Source: JAIBAI01 sp044238875 (GTDB taxonomy: Bacteria > Bacteroidota > Bacteroidia > M30B66). Taken from it: a stretch of DNA of 19,987 bases. The position numbers were made by a program, and so were the translations under genes. Of the stretch, positions 1 through 8,700 are shown piece by piece. The number at the start of each line of letters is the position of its first letter. The stretch's first letter is position 1. The DNA lies in NCBI GenBank assembly GCA_044238875.1, contig JBIICM010000026.1, positions 1 through 19,987 of the forward strand. Direction: 5' to 3'. The notes beneath the pieces were generated by a model that worked only from the letters and a program-made list of their open reading frames with translations, did not search any database and had not been told where the DNA came from.

Positions 1-125
1 AGCTGATCCGTACTGAAACTGCAACTACTTTCAGCGTGAGCGACCTTGCCAATGGTAGCTACTTTGTAAGGGCTACCGACAATGAAGGAAAAATGATGCT
101 GCGTAAATTCATGGTCATGCATTAA
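1..125 (+). CDS. 3' end of a T9SS-secreted protein (type A C-terminal sorting domain)
   Basis: The gene enters from the left edge, read in the frame starting at base 3 and ending with TAA at 123-125. About 40 residues are visible. They contain the pattern of the Por/type IX secretion C-terminal sorting domain: an L-x-x-L-A-N-G-x-Y-F-V-R core, then a D-N-E-G-K turn and a terminal K-F-x-V strand. In Bacteroidota this tail directs the protein through the outer membrane by T9SS and is removed during surface attachment or release. The catalytic or adhesive part lies outside the window, so the function of the cargo is unknown. A strong terminator follows directly, so this is the last gene of its transcript. 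Confidence 0.85.
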   Translation, partial: LIRTETATTFSVSDLANGSYFVRATDNEGKMMLRKFMVMH

Positions 126-140
126 GCAGCAAGGCTCAGC

Positions 141-169
141 AAAGCGGCGCATAAAATGCGCCGCTTTTT
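141..169 (+). terminator. Intrinsic terminator after the T9SS cargo gene
   Basis: A perfect 12-bp inverted repeat (AAAGCGGCGCAT at 141-152 and ATGCGCCGCTTT at 156-167) surrounds a 3-base AAA loop and ends in a short T run (to 169). It begins 15 bases after the stop codon at 125. The GC-rich core and flanking A and T runs fit a Rho-independent terminator; the A run on the left could make it work in both directions. Confidence 0.85.
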
Positions 170-174
170 AAAAT

Positions 175-237
175 ACAGTACGGTACCTTTCTTTTGCCGG
201 TTCCCCCATCAGGCATCAGATCAGGTACCGTAACTGT
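175..237. repeat. Imperfect inverted repeat in the carB upstream region
   Basis: ACAGTACGGTACC (175-187) is matched on the opposite strand by GGTACCGTAACTGT (224-237), with one extra base in the second arm; a 36-base spacer separates them. It lies in the 252-base region between the T9SS cargo gene and carB, upstream of the proposed carB promoter. It could be an operator, a large hairpin or chance; the sequence does not decide. Confidence 0.4.
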
Positions 238-245
238 TTTATGAC

Positions 246-267
246 GGCTGCCTCTAAAGAGACAGCC
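246..267. repeat. Short hairpin upstream of carB
   Basis: GGCTGCCTCT (246-255) and AGAGACAGCC (258-267) pair with one mismatch around a 2-base AA centre. No T run follows on either strand, so it is not a clear terminator. It lies upstream of the proposed promoter at 318-349, so it would not be in the carB leader if that promoter is correct. Confidence 0.4.
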
Positions 268-317
268 TAAGGCGCCCAAATTATTCCTGCGTCGGTCTTT
301 GAAAGCATCCGGTTTTT

Positions 318-349
318 TTTGAAAACTTGATGCTTTCAGGTTACCTTCG
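318..349 (+). promoter_or_regulatory. Candidate Bacteroidota-type promoter for carB
   Basis: TTTG at 318-321 is followed after 20 bases by TACCTTCG at 342-349. This matches the known Bacteroidota layout of a -33 TTTG and a -7 TAnnTTTG spaced by 19-20, with one mismatch in the -7 element. Transcription would start near 354-356, leaving a leader of about 22 bases before the ATG at 378. It therefore argues against the in-frame upstream starts at 327 (TTG) and 330 (ATG), which lie upstream of the predicted transcription start. Confidence 0.5.
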
Positions 350-377
350 CGCCGTTTACCTGCAAAACGGTTTTCCC

Positions 378-3191
378 ATGCCCAGAAATAAAGAAATAAA
401 ATCCGTGCTGATTATCGGCAGCGGGCCGATCATCATCGGTCAGGCCTGTGAGTTTGACTATTCAGGTTCGCAGGCTGCCCGTTCGCTGCGTGAAGAAGGC
501 ATCGAAGTGAGTCTGATCAATAGCAACCCGGCCACGATCATGACCGACAAGGTATCGGCAGATCACGTGTACCTTTTGCCACTCACGGTAAACTCCATTG
601 TGAAGATACTGGAGGAACGGCAGATCGATGCGGTGCTGCCGACCATGGGTGGCCAGACGGCCCTGAATCTCTGCAAAAAAGCCGATGAGCTGGGTATCTG
701 GGCGAAATACGGGGTGAAGATCATCGGGGTGGATATTCATGCCATTGAAAAAACTGAGAACAGGGAAGAATTCAGACAGCTTTGCATCGCGCAGAATGTG
801 GGCGTACCGCCTTCGCAGGTAGCGAACTCCTTTCTGGAGGGCAAGGAGATTGCTCAGCGGATAGGATTTCCGCTTGTAATCAGACCTTCATACACGCTTG
901 GCGGTACCGGCGGGGCTTTTGTTCACCGCAAGGAAGATTTCGATAACCTGCTGAACCGCGGATTGCATGCTTCACCGATTCATGAGGTGCTGATCGAAAA
1001 GGCGCTGTTTGGCTGGAAGGAGTTTGAGCTGGAATTATTGCGCGACGCAAACGACAATGTGATCATTATCTGTTCGATTGAGAATTTCGATCCGATGGGT
1101 ATCCATACGGGCGACTCAATTACGGTAGCCCCGGCAATGACCCTGAGCGATACGGCCTATCAGGAGATGCGCGACATGGCGATTCGACTGATGCGTGCCA
1201 TCGGCAACTTTGCGGGCGGCTGTAATGTGCAGTTTGCATTGAATCCTGAAAACGAAGATATCATTGCCATCGAGATCAATCCCAGGGTGTCGCGCTCTTC
1301 GGCGCTGGCCTCAAAAGCAACGGGCTATCCTATTGCGAAAATTGCGGCCAAGCTGGCGATCGGCTATCACCTAAATGAGCTTAACAACCAGATTACCAAA
1401 ACCACCACAGCCTATTTTGAGCCTTCGCTCGATTACGTGATCGTGAAAATTCCGCGCTGGAATTTCAATAAGTTCAAAAATGCCGACAAGAGCCTGGGAC
1501 TCCAGATGAAATCGGTCGGCGAAGTGATGGGTATCGGGCGAAATTTTCAGGAAGCCTTGCAGAAAGCCTGTCAGAGCCTGGAGATCAGCCGCAACGGCTT
1601 AGGGGCAGATGGCAAGGACTTGCGCAACCCGGATGCGGTGGTGGAAAGTCTCAAGAACCCCAGCTGGAATCGTCTGTTCCATATACGCGACGCGATGGTG
1701 CTGGGTATACCTTTCAAGACGATACACAAGCTGACCCGGATTGATCCCTGGTTCCTGCATCAGATTGAAGATCTTGTGCAGGTGGAGCGGCAAATTGAAA
1801 GGCATACCATTGAGAACATTCCGGAACAGCTGATCCGCGAGGCCAAGGTAAAAGGGTTTGCCGACCGGCAGATTGCCCACCTGCTACGTTGCCTTGAAAG
1901 TGAGGTTTTCAACAAAAGGCAGGATTTGGGTATAAGCCGCGTTTACAAACTGGTGGACACCTGCGCGGCAGAGTTCGAAGCGCAAACGCCCTATTACTAT
2001 TCAACTTTCGAACAGGAGAATGAGAGCGGGGTGAGTGAGCGAAAAAAAATCGTGGTGCTGGGATCGGGCCCCAACCGTATCGGACAGGGCATTGAGTTTG
2101 ACTACAGCTGCGTGCACGGCGTGCTTGCCGCCAAGGAATGCGGCTATGAAACGATCATGATCAACTGCAATCCGGAAACGGTGTCGACCGATTTTGACAT
2201 TGCCGATAAGCTGTACTTCGAGCCGGTTTTCTGGGAGCATATTTACGAGATCATCCTGCATGAAAAGCCCGAAGGTGTGATTGTGCAGCTGGGCGGACAA
2301 ACGGCGCTGAAACTTGCGGAAAAGCTGGATCGTTATGGCATTAAAATCATCGGTACTTCATTCAAAAGTCTTGACCTTGCTGAGGATCGCGGCAGGTTCT
2401 CTACCCTATTAAAGGATCACAATATCCCTTATCCTAAGTTCGGGGTGATCGAACACGCCGACCAGGCGGCACCGTTGTCGCGTGAGCTGGGATTCCCGCT
2501 GCTGGTTCGTCCCAGTTACGTTTTGGGTGGTCACAACATGAAGATTGTGATCAATGAGGAGGAGCTGGAGAATCATGTGATTGACCTCTTGAAAGACATC
2601 CCGGGCAACAAGGTTTTGCTGGACCACTTTCTTGACAAGGCCGTAGAGGCCGAGTCCGACTCCATCTGTGACGGTGAAAATGTATACATCATAGGCATCA
2701 TGGAGCATATTGAACCGGCCGGTATCCACAGCGGTGATTCAAATGCTGTTTTGCCCCCGTTTAGTATGAGTGAAAATGTGATCAGGCAAATAGAGGAGCA
2801 TACCAAAACCATCGCGCTGGCCATGAATACCGTCGGCCTGCTGAACATACAGTTTGCGGTAAAAAACGAAGTGGTTTATGTGATCGAAGCCAACCCGAGG
2901 GCGTCGCGCACCGTGCCGTTTATCTGCAAGGCATACGATGAACCTTATGTGAACTATGCTACCAAAGTGATGCTTGGGCACAACAAAGTTACCGACTTTA
3001 ATTTCTCTCCGCGTAAGAATGGTTACGCGATCAAAATTCCTGTTTTTTCATTCGACAAGTTCCCGAACGTGAACAAGGAGTTAGGGCCGGAAATGAAATC
3101 AACCGGAGAGGCCATTCAGTTTATTGCTGATCTGCACGATGAAAAGTTCCAGGAGCTTTATTCGGAGCGGAATCTGTATTTGAGCAGATAG
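378..3191 (+). CDS. carB: Carbamoyl phosphate synthase large subunit, short form without MGS-like domain
   Basis: CarB makes carbamoyl phosphate from bicarbonate, ATP and ammonia delivered by the glutaminase subunit CarA, feeding pyrimidine and arginine synthesis in the cytoplasm. The 937-residue product shows the family's duplicated ATP-grasp build. The first half starts with SVLIIGSGPIIIGQACEFDYSG-like residues and has its glycine-rich loop (GGTGG) at 175-179. The second half restarts near residue 558 with VVLGSGPNRIGQGIEFDYS and has the matching loop (VLGGHN) near 715-720. The protein stops shortly after the second synthetase half (K-S-T-G-E-A), where E. coli CarB (about 1073 residues) continues into a roughly 135-residue MGS-like domain that binds UMP and ornithine. 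The start at 378 (MPRNKEIKS) was chosen because conserved sequence begins there and the candidate promoter lies just upstream. No carA lies beside it in the window. Confidence 0.96.
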   Translation: MPRNKEIKSVLIIGSGPIIIGQACEFDYSGSQAARSLREEGIEVSLINSNPATIMTDKVSADHVYLLPLTVNSIVKILEERQIDAVLPTMGGQTALNLCKKADELGIWAKYGVKIIGVDIHAIEKTENREEFRQLCIAQNVGVPPSQVANSFLEGKEIAQRIGFPLVIRPSYTLGGTGGAFVHRKEDFDNLLNRGLHASPIHEVLIEKALFGWKEFELELLRDANDNVIIICSIENFDPMGIHTGDSITVAPAMTLSDTAYQEMRDMAIRLMRAIGNFAGGCNVQFALNPENEDIIAIEINPRVSRSSALASKATGYPIAKIAAKLAIGYHLNELNNQITKTTTAYFEPSLDYVIVKIPRWNFNKFKNADKSLGLQMKSVGEVMGIGRNFQEALQKACQSLEISRNGLGADGKDLRNPDAVVESLKNPSWNRLFHIRDAMVLGIPFKTIHKLTRIDPWFLHQIEDLVQVERQIERHTIENIPEQLIREAKVKGFADRQIAHLLRCLESEVFNKRQDLGISRVYKLVDTCAAEFEAQTPYYYSTFEQENESGVSERKKIVVLGSGPNRIGQGIEFDYSCVHGVLAAKECGYETIMINCNPETVSTDFDIADKLYFEPVFWEHIYEIILHEKPEGVIVQLGGQTALKLAEKLDRYGIKIIGTSFKSLDLAEDRGRFSTLLKDHNIPYPKFGVIEHADQAAPLSRELGFPLLVRPSYVLGGHNMKIVINEEELENHVIDLLKDIPGNKVLLDHFLDKAVEAESDSICDGENVYIIGIMEHIEPAGIHSGDSNAVLPPFSMSENVIRQIEEHTKTIALAMNTVGLLNIQFAVKNEVVYVIEANPRASRTVPFICKAYDEPYVNYATKVMLGHNKVTDFNFSPRKNGYAIKIPVFSFDKFPNVNKELGPEMKSTGEAIQFIADLHDEKFQELYSERNLYLSR

Positions 3192-3237
3192 AAACGATCA
3201 ACTTTTCCTGATACGCCCAACCACACCTGTTATTACC

Positions 3238-3263
3238 GGCGCCTGAGCGCAGCCGAAGGCGCC
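3238..3263. repeat. Stem-loop between convergent carB and DUF5686 genes
   Basis: GGCGCCT (3238-3244) pairs perfectly with AGGCGCC (3257-3263) around a 12-base loop, in the 74-base gap between the two convergent stop codons. It is well placed for a shared terminator, but no T run follows the stem in either direction, so it is recorded only as a hairpin. Confidence 0.4.
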
Positions 3264-3265
3264 TG

Positions 3266-5668
3266 CTAAAAAACAAAACCGATGTTCAGCTTCAGCAATA
3301 CATTTTTACGCCAGTCGGCATCTGCAAAAGGACCAAACCTGTAAAAGGCGCCGGCTCCGTAACTTTGAAAACTATACCTGAGCAATCCTGAGATTTTGAG
3401 GCCGGCTTCAAAAAAACCATTCGATGCATCACCGGTTTCAATCAGCTGGTGATGGTCTTTTAAGGCAAGTGTTCCCCACATACTGTTTTGAACAACTGAA
3501 AAAGCCGGCCGCCATTTCCTGATGCTGAAAAAAGAACCGAGATCCTGCTGTAAAAACAAGGCGGCATAGCGGTTCATCAATACCTGGTTCATCAGCATTG
3601 TTTCGAAGGTATTGAATGATGACACACGCAGCCGATCTTTTGCCAGCAGATTACTGCGGCCGGTATAAAGACGCATAGCAGGCACATCACCTTCAATCAT
3701 TCCGGCGAGCAGTTGTATATGGCTCTGCCCCCACCTGCGGGTACTGATGGTTTTTTCAGCCCTCAGGTCAACTTTTAAAAAATTGGCAAGTCCGTTCATC
3801 ACCTGATCATGGCCATACATTACCTGGGCAAAAACTATAGGATAGCGCGTACCCATTGACAATTTTAAATTTCCACTTTGGTAAAACGCTTCACGCCAGG
3901 CCAATCGGAATGAAACACCCGATTCAAGCCAGGAATATCTTTTTTCCGGCAAATCATCCCTGAAACGATAATCAAAAAGGGCCGTGCTGTGTGATTGTCG
4001 CAGAAAGGCGGCTCCAGACAAATACTTGAATATCCTGAACCCCGCTTCGGCCTGACTACGCTCTTCGCGGTGCATCCTGCCTACCAGCAGATTGCGGATT
4101 GATTCTGTTTGCATAGGCCTGCGGTCGTTCACAAGTTCAATACCTCCGGTTTCAAATACATCACTCAGCCATGAAATACCCAGATAAAAATCCCTGTCAA
4201 CGGTAAGGTACCATTTCGCTTCTGTTTTGAATTTACTTCGTCTATCCCTGAAACCGTAAGCAAAATAACCGCCTATTCCAAAACGTTTGGAGAGCCTGTC
4301 GTTGGTGAGTCCGCCCAAACCCAAACGGTAACCTTCATGCTGATTGTAAGCAATGATACGGCTGATATCGAGATCAACTGATTTGAAGGGGAAATAGCCC
4401 CGGGCTACCGATTCAACGACTTTAAGTCTCAACTCAAGGTGCTGTGCTTTTGAAAGACTGTCAACAACCCGGTAGGTGCGCTTTTCCTGCTCGTTTAGCA
4501 GTTCAGTTCTAACACTGTCCCAGTAGGTTTCTGTTTGCTCAGCGGCTTTACCTTCGACTTCGAGGCTTACCTCGTCAAAAATTTTATTGCTGATTTCCGG
4601 ATTTATTTCAGCACCGCTCACATAGATTCTGCTTTCACCCACTACTTTATTGCCGGGGACAGAAATATTCAAAAAACGCAGATCTGTATTCAACTGTTCA
4701 GGAAACCAACGGCCGTTGTCAAGCCTTGCATATTGCTGTTGTATGCGGATGCTGAAGGCCCCCTCTGATCTGGCAGGTTCGGCAATCACATTTTGAATGG
4801 CATAATCAGGGGCAGATATGTACAAAATACCGGTTAAAGCATCAAACTCCTTGTTCTTTAAAGGTTTATACCTGATTACATAGATACTGTCGTTGCCGCG
4901 GAACAGGGTATCTTCAAGTGAGAAAAAATAAAGGGACTCACTGTTTCGGCTCACCGGATTCACATACTTTTTACCCGAAACCTCTACAAGTGGCTCGTAA
5001 AACGTAAAGGGCTGATATTGAAGAGCGAGCATAAAAACAGAAGCCTCTTTCATGCCCGAAACGCGCGAGGCATTCACAATTTCCTTTGCGCGATTGTTCT
5101 TAAAATACCGGGTACTGTATGACTCGATCAGAAACAGATGTTGCCTGCTGAACAAACTGTCGGCCCGCTGTTTTTTGGCTACCTGCTCTTTTTGATCAGC
5201 TACCCATGCTGTATCGTTTCGTCCGGTAAGAATCAGCTTGCTGTATGTTTTGCATCGGTATGATTTAAGCGCTGAAGGATCATGTTTATTCCTGCTATTC
5301 CATGTGGTGCGTATGATTCGGTGAGCGGGGTTCTCCCCTGCCCTGATCTGCACAGCTTTTAATTCAAGGCTTACCGGCACCAGCCATACTGTAATTGCTG
5401 CCTCTGGCGCACCGTTGCATGAAACGGTATTTTGACGGTATCCAACATAAGAAAATTTTAAGCTGACCGGAAATCCCGGTATTTCAATACTGAACCTTCC
5501 GTCAATATCAGTCATGGCGGCCAGATCAGGTCTGTTTTGCACCTGAAGACTCACAAACGCCAGTGGTTGTTTGCTGAGCGAATCACGAACAACACCTTTA
5601 AGCAACAGCGGCTGAGCGCACAATACATGAGCCAGTGCTGAGAGAAAAAATGCCAAAGCATAACGCAT
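3266..5668 (-). CDS. DUF5686 outer-membrane barrel with carboxypeptidase-like regulatory domain
   Basis: 800 residues. Residues 1-18 form a signal peptide (hydrophobic core, likely cut after L-C-A before Gln19). Residues about 22-110 are a carboxypeptidase-regulatory-like beta-sandwich (KGVVRDSLSKQPLAFVSLQV...TDIDGRFSIEIP...LKFSYVGY), common at the N-terminus of Bacteroidota surface proteins. The rest matches the DUF5686 pattern: a long beta-rich region with many aromatic alternating strands, ending in ...LKLNIGFVF, a terminal Phe typical of outer-membrane barrels. Its function is not established; it has no TonB plug, so it is not a TonB-dependent receptor. The gene is transcribed divergently from the histidine kinase gene, 74 bases away, and convergently with carB. 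The start at 5668 is supported by a promoter-like sequence four bases upstream. Family assignment is by recognition of the overall pattern. Confidence 0.85.
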   Translation of the reverse strand: MRYALAFFLSALAHVLCAQPLLLKGVVRDSLSKQPLAFVSLQVQNRPDLAAMTDIDGRFSIEIPGFPVSLKFSYVGYRQNTVSCNGAPEAAITVWLVPVSLELKAVQIRAGENPAHRIIRTTWNSRNKHDPSALKSYRCKTYSKLILTGRNDTAWVADQKEQVAKKQRADSLFSRQHLFLIESYSTRYFKNNRAKEIVNASRVSGMKEASVFMLALQYQPFTFYEPLVEVSGKKYVNPVSRNSESLYFFSLEDTLFRGNDSIYVIRYKPLKNKEFDALTGILYISAPDYAIQNVIAEPARSEGAFSIRIQQQYARLDNGRWFPEQLNTDLRFLNISVPGNKVVGESRIYVSGAEINPEISNKIFDEVSLEVEGKAAEQTETYWDSVRTELLNEQEKRTYRVVDSLSKAQHLELRLKVVESVARGYFPFKSVDLDISRIIAYNQHEGYRLGLGGLTNDRLSKRFGIGGYFAYGFRDRRSKFKTEAKWYLTVDRDFYLGISWLSDVFETGGIELVNDRRPMQTESIRNLLVGRMHREERSQAEAGFRIFKYLSGAAFLRQSHSTALFDYRFRDDLPEKRYSWLESGVSFRLAWREAFYQSGNLKLSMGTRYPIVFAQVMYGHDQVMNGLANFLKVDLRAEKTISTRRWGQSHIQLLAGMIEGDVPAMRLYTGRSNLLAKDRLRVSSFNTFETMLMNQVLMNRYAALFLQQDLGSFFSIRKWRPAFSVVQNSMWGTLALKDHHQLIETGDASNGFFEAGLKISGLLRYSFQSYGAGAFYRFGPFADADWRKNVLLKLNIGFVF

Positions 5669-5672
5669 GGGG

Positions 5673-5703
5673 CGAAGGTACTATCCGGCACGCAGGGCAC
5701 AAA
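5673..5703 (-). promoter_or_regulatory. Candidate promoter for the DUF5686 gene
   Basis: On the minus strand, TTTG (5703-5700) is followed after 19 bases by TACCTTCG (5680-5673), then four bases and the ATG at 5668. The -33 element and spacing fit the Bacteroidota consensus exactly; the -7 box has one mismatch (C for T) and is the same octamer as the proposed carB -7 box. If right, the transcript begins at or very near the start codon. Confidence 0.55.
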
Positions 5704-5724
5704 ACTCTATGCATGCGAATTGCA

Positions 5725-5732
5725 TACTTTTG
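5725..5732 (+). promoter_or_regulatory. Candidate -7 element for the histidine kinase gene
   Basis: TACTTTTG fits the Bacteroidota -7 consensus TAnnTTTG and ends 10 bases before the chosen ATG at 5743. No TTTG or TTG is seen at the expected distance upstream, so only half of the promoter is supported. Confidence 0.4.
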
Positions 5733-5742
5733 CACAATTACC

Positions 5743-8700
5743 ATGCTGCGAAAACGACTACTGCCGGTTCTCACGGGCATCATCCTGCTGATTGCCGGTG
5801 CAATCATTCGGCAAAATGCTCATGAGAAACAAAGCTTTCAGGTTGTTCTCGGGAAGCTCCAGTCTTTTATGCAGGAGCGGGCCGCTGCCCTTGATCAACA
5901 AGGTAAAGAACTGAGCCTTGCACGCTGCCCCGAATTCAGTGATACCGAAATGTTCAGTACCGCCGCAGCTGAAGGTTTGTTCTGGTTTGCCTATACCCCT
6001 GAAGATATCCTCTTCTGGTCAGCCAACACGGTTCCGGTAACAGCCGATATCATCCGCAACAAATCCGACACCAGCATCTGGAAACTAAAAAACGGTTGGT
6101 ACATCGCCAAAAGATACCAGGGCAAAGGCTTTAACTTACTGGGTCTTGCCCTTATCAGAAATGAATACTCCTATCAGAACGAATACCTTAAAAACGGATG
6201 GTTTGGAAACAGGGAATTTCCCTCAATACAGCTTCACCGGCCGGATGAGAGCCCTGCTGATATTTTAAAATGGAGAGAGCCGCTGAGCAATAATCTGATT
6301 TACATCAGCAGCTCTCCAGCCCCGGAGGGCGCTGATGAACCGGATTTCATTGATCCTTCTCATATTGTAACAGCCTTATTAACGCTTGCAGGACTTATTT
6401 TGCTTTTCATAGGAGGGCATATAATTGTTACGCGTGGACGGGCGCGCAACAACTTATGGTGGTTTATTTCATTAGTGCTGATCAGGGCTTTGGGTTTTTA
6501 TTTCCGGCTGCCGTCATCTTTTTACAACCTTCACCTGTTCAGTCCGGCTGACTATGCGGCATCCGACTGGTTACCAACCCTGGGCGATTTGTTCTTAAAC
6601 GTAATCTTGCTTTTCTACGGAACCTGGCTATTGTTCAGACGCGCCCCTGCGTTTAACCGACCGCTTTCAAATCTTATTGTTTTTAGCCTGCTGCTGGTTT
6701 TATTTATTGGTTCATTGGCCATCACCGGCCTGATCAGAGGGCTGATTGCACATTCGAGCATAACACTTGATTTTTCAGATATTTTCACCATCAGCAGTAG
6801 CAGTTTCATTGCTTTTCTGATCATCGTAATGCTTTTTGGCGCATTGTTTCTTGGCGCTGAAACATTGCGCTTGGCAATAAAGAAGAGCAAAAAATCCGGC
6901 AAAAAACCTTTGCTGTTTATTACCGTCATTGCAGCTGCAGCATTGGTAATTCAGCCATTTATTCCGTTTACCGAGTCTGACCTTATATTGCTGTCAGGGA
7001 GCATCCTGCTGATACTTTTTTTACCGGATCAAGCCTTGTATCCATTCCGGTACACACGCATCATTGGCCTTATTACCCTTTTTGCGCTTGCGGGCAATTA
7101 CCTTATCCTGCATGACTCATCGGTACGTGAACTTGAAAAAAGAAAGCTGCTCGCACTGAAGATTTCAGCTGAGAGAGATCCTATCGCCGAAAGCCTGTTT
7201 AAGGAAACGGAAGACAACATACTCAGCGACACCCTGCTGAAAAGTTACCTCCGCCCCACCACCGTAATTCCGGCCGGGCAGGTTCGTGATCTGGCCCAGC
7301 TGTACTTTAATGGTTACTGGGAAAAGTATAACATCGCCGTGAATGTTTTCGGAACCGATGAATGTCCGCTCACCAGTCTTTACACCACACCGGTGAGTGA
7401 TCCGCTGGTGTTCGACCGCTTAATTGACTCTATCGGAATACCAACCCAAAGCGGTCACTTTTTTTATATGGACAAAGGTTCAGGCCGCATCAGTTATCTG
7501 GCAAGGCTGCAAATACCCGATACGGCCGGCAACAATATACTTGGCACCCTTTATATTGATTTTCAAAGCCGCTACACACCTGAAGAAATAGGTTATCCGG
7601 AGTTGCTGCTCGATCAGATGGTTTCGAGCAGCACCGATATGTCGAGCTACTCGTATGCGCGTTATAAAGACGGCAGTCTTGTTTCACATTACGGCAACTT
7701 TTCCTATCCGCTCATTCAGGAAAAGCAGGCCGGCTTAAAGGCAGGAAACGAAGCCTTCAGCCTTGTAAACCATAACGGTTTTGAGCACCTATATTATCAG
7801 GCCTCAGATCATTCGATGGTAATATTGAGTTTGCCGGAGCGAAATTTTATTGCCCTGCTTTCGCCCTTTACCTATCTGATGCTGATTGCAGGTTTGCTGG
7901 TGCTGCTGGTATTGCTGATTCAGGAACTCCGCACCGAAAAAAAGATCGTATTGAGCTTTAAGCGGCGGATTCAAATTTTTATCGTGGGCATATTGCTCTT
8001 TGCCCTTTGTATGGTAAGTGCCGGCACACTGGTGTTTCTGATCAGCAATAATTTAAACAAGAACCGACAGGCCATTTCTGAGAAAATCCATTCCATACTG
8101 GTTGAAACCGAATACAATCTTTACAGTGACGAAAGTCTGAATCCTTTTAAATCAAACGACCTGAGTTACCTGCTCACAAGGCAGGCCAACATTTTTATGG
8201 CTGATATCAATCTGTATGATCCTTCAGGCCAATTGTTCGCCTCATCAAGGCCAAAGATTTTTGAAGAAGGGCTGGTTTCTAAACGGATGCAACCCGAAGC
8301 CCTGTACGAAATGAAATTCAGGAAGCGCACTGAATTTATCCATGAAGAACAAACTGGCCTGTTACAATACCTCTCAGCCTATGTGCCGGTCAGAAACCGT
8401 GAGAACAAAGTGATCGCCTACCTGAACCTGCCCTATTTTGCAAGGCAGTCAGAATTAAAAAGAGAGATCTCTGTTTTTCTGGTAACCATTATCAATATTT
8501 ACGTCCTGCTGATGGTACTGGTGGTGATTGCCGCCATATTTCTTTCGAACCGCATAACTGAACCATTACGACTGATTCAGGAAAGGTTGGGGCGGATCAG
8601 ACTGGGTCGTCAGAACGAGGTAATTGCCTGGAAAGGAAATGACGAAATAGCCAGATTGATCAATGAATACAACAGCATGGTAGAACAGCTGGCCAACAGC

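Noticed and set aside
3238..3263. GGCGCCT/AGGCGCC stem as a bidirectional terminator
   Set aside because: There is no T run after the stem on either strand, so it is listed only as a hairpin.
3192..3265. Frameshifted or broken-off MGS-like domain of carB
   Set aside because: Only 74 bases separate the two convergent genes and no frame there resembles the missing domain, so the short carB is not a fresh truncation.
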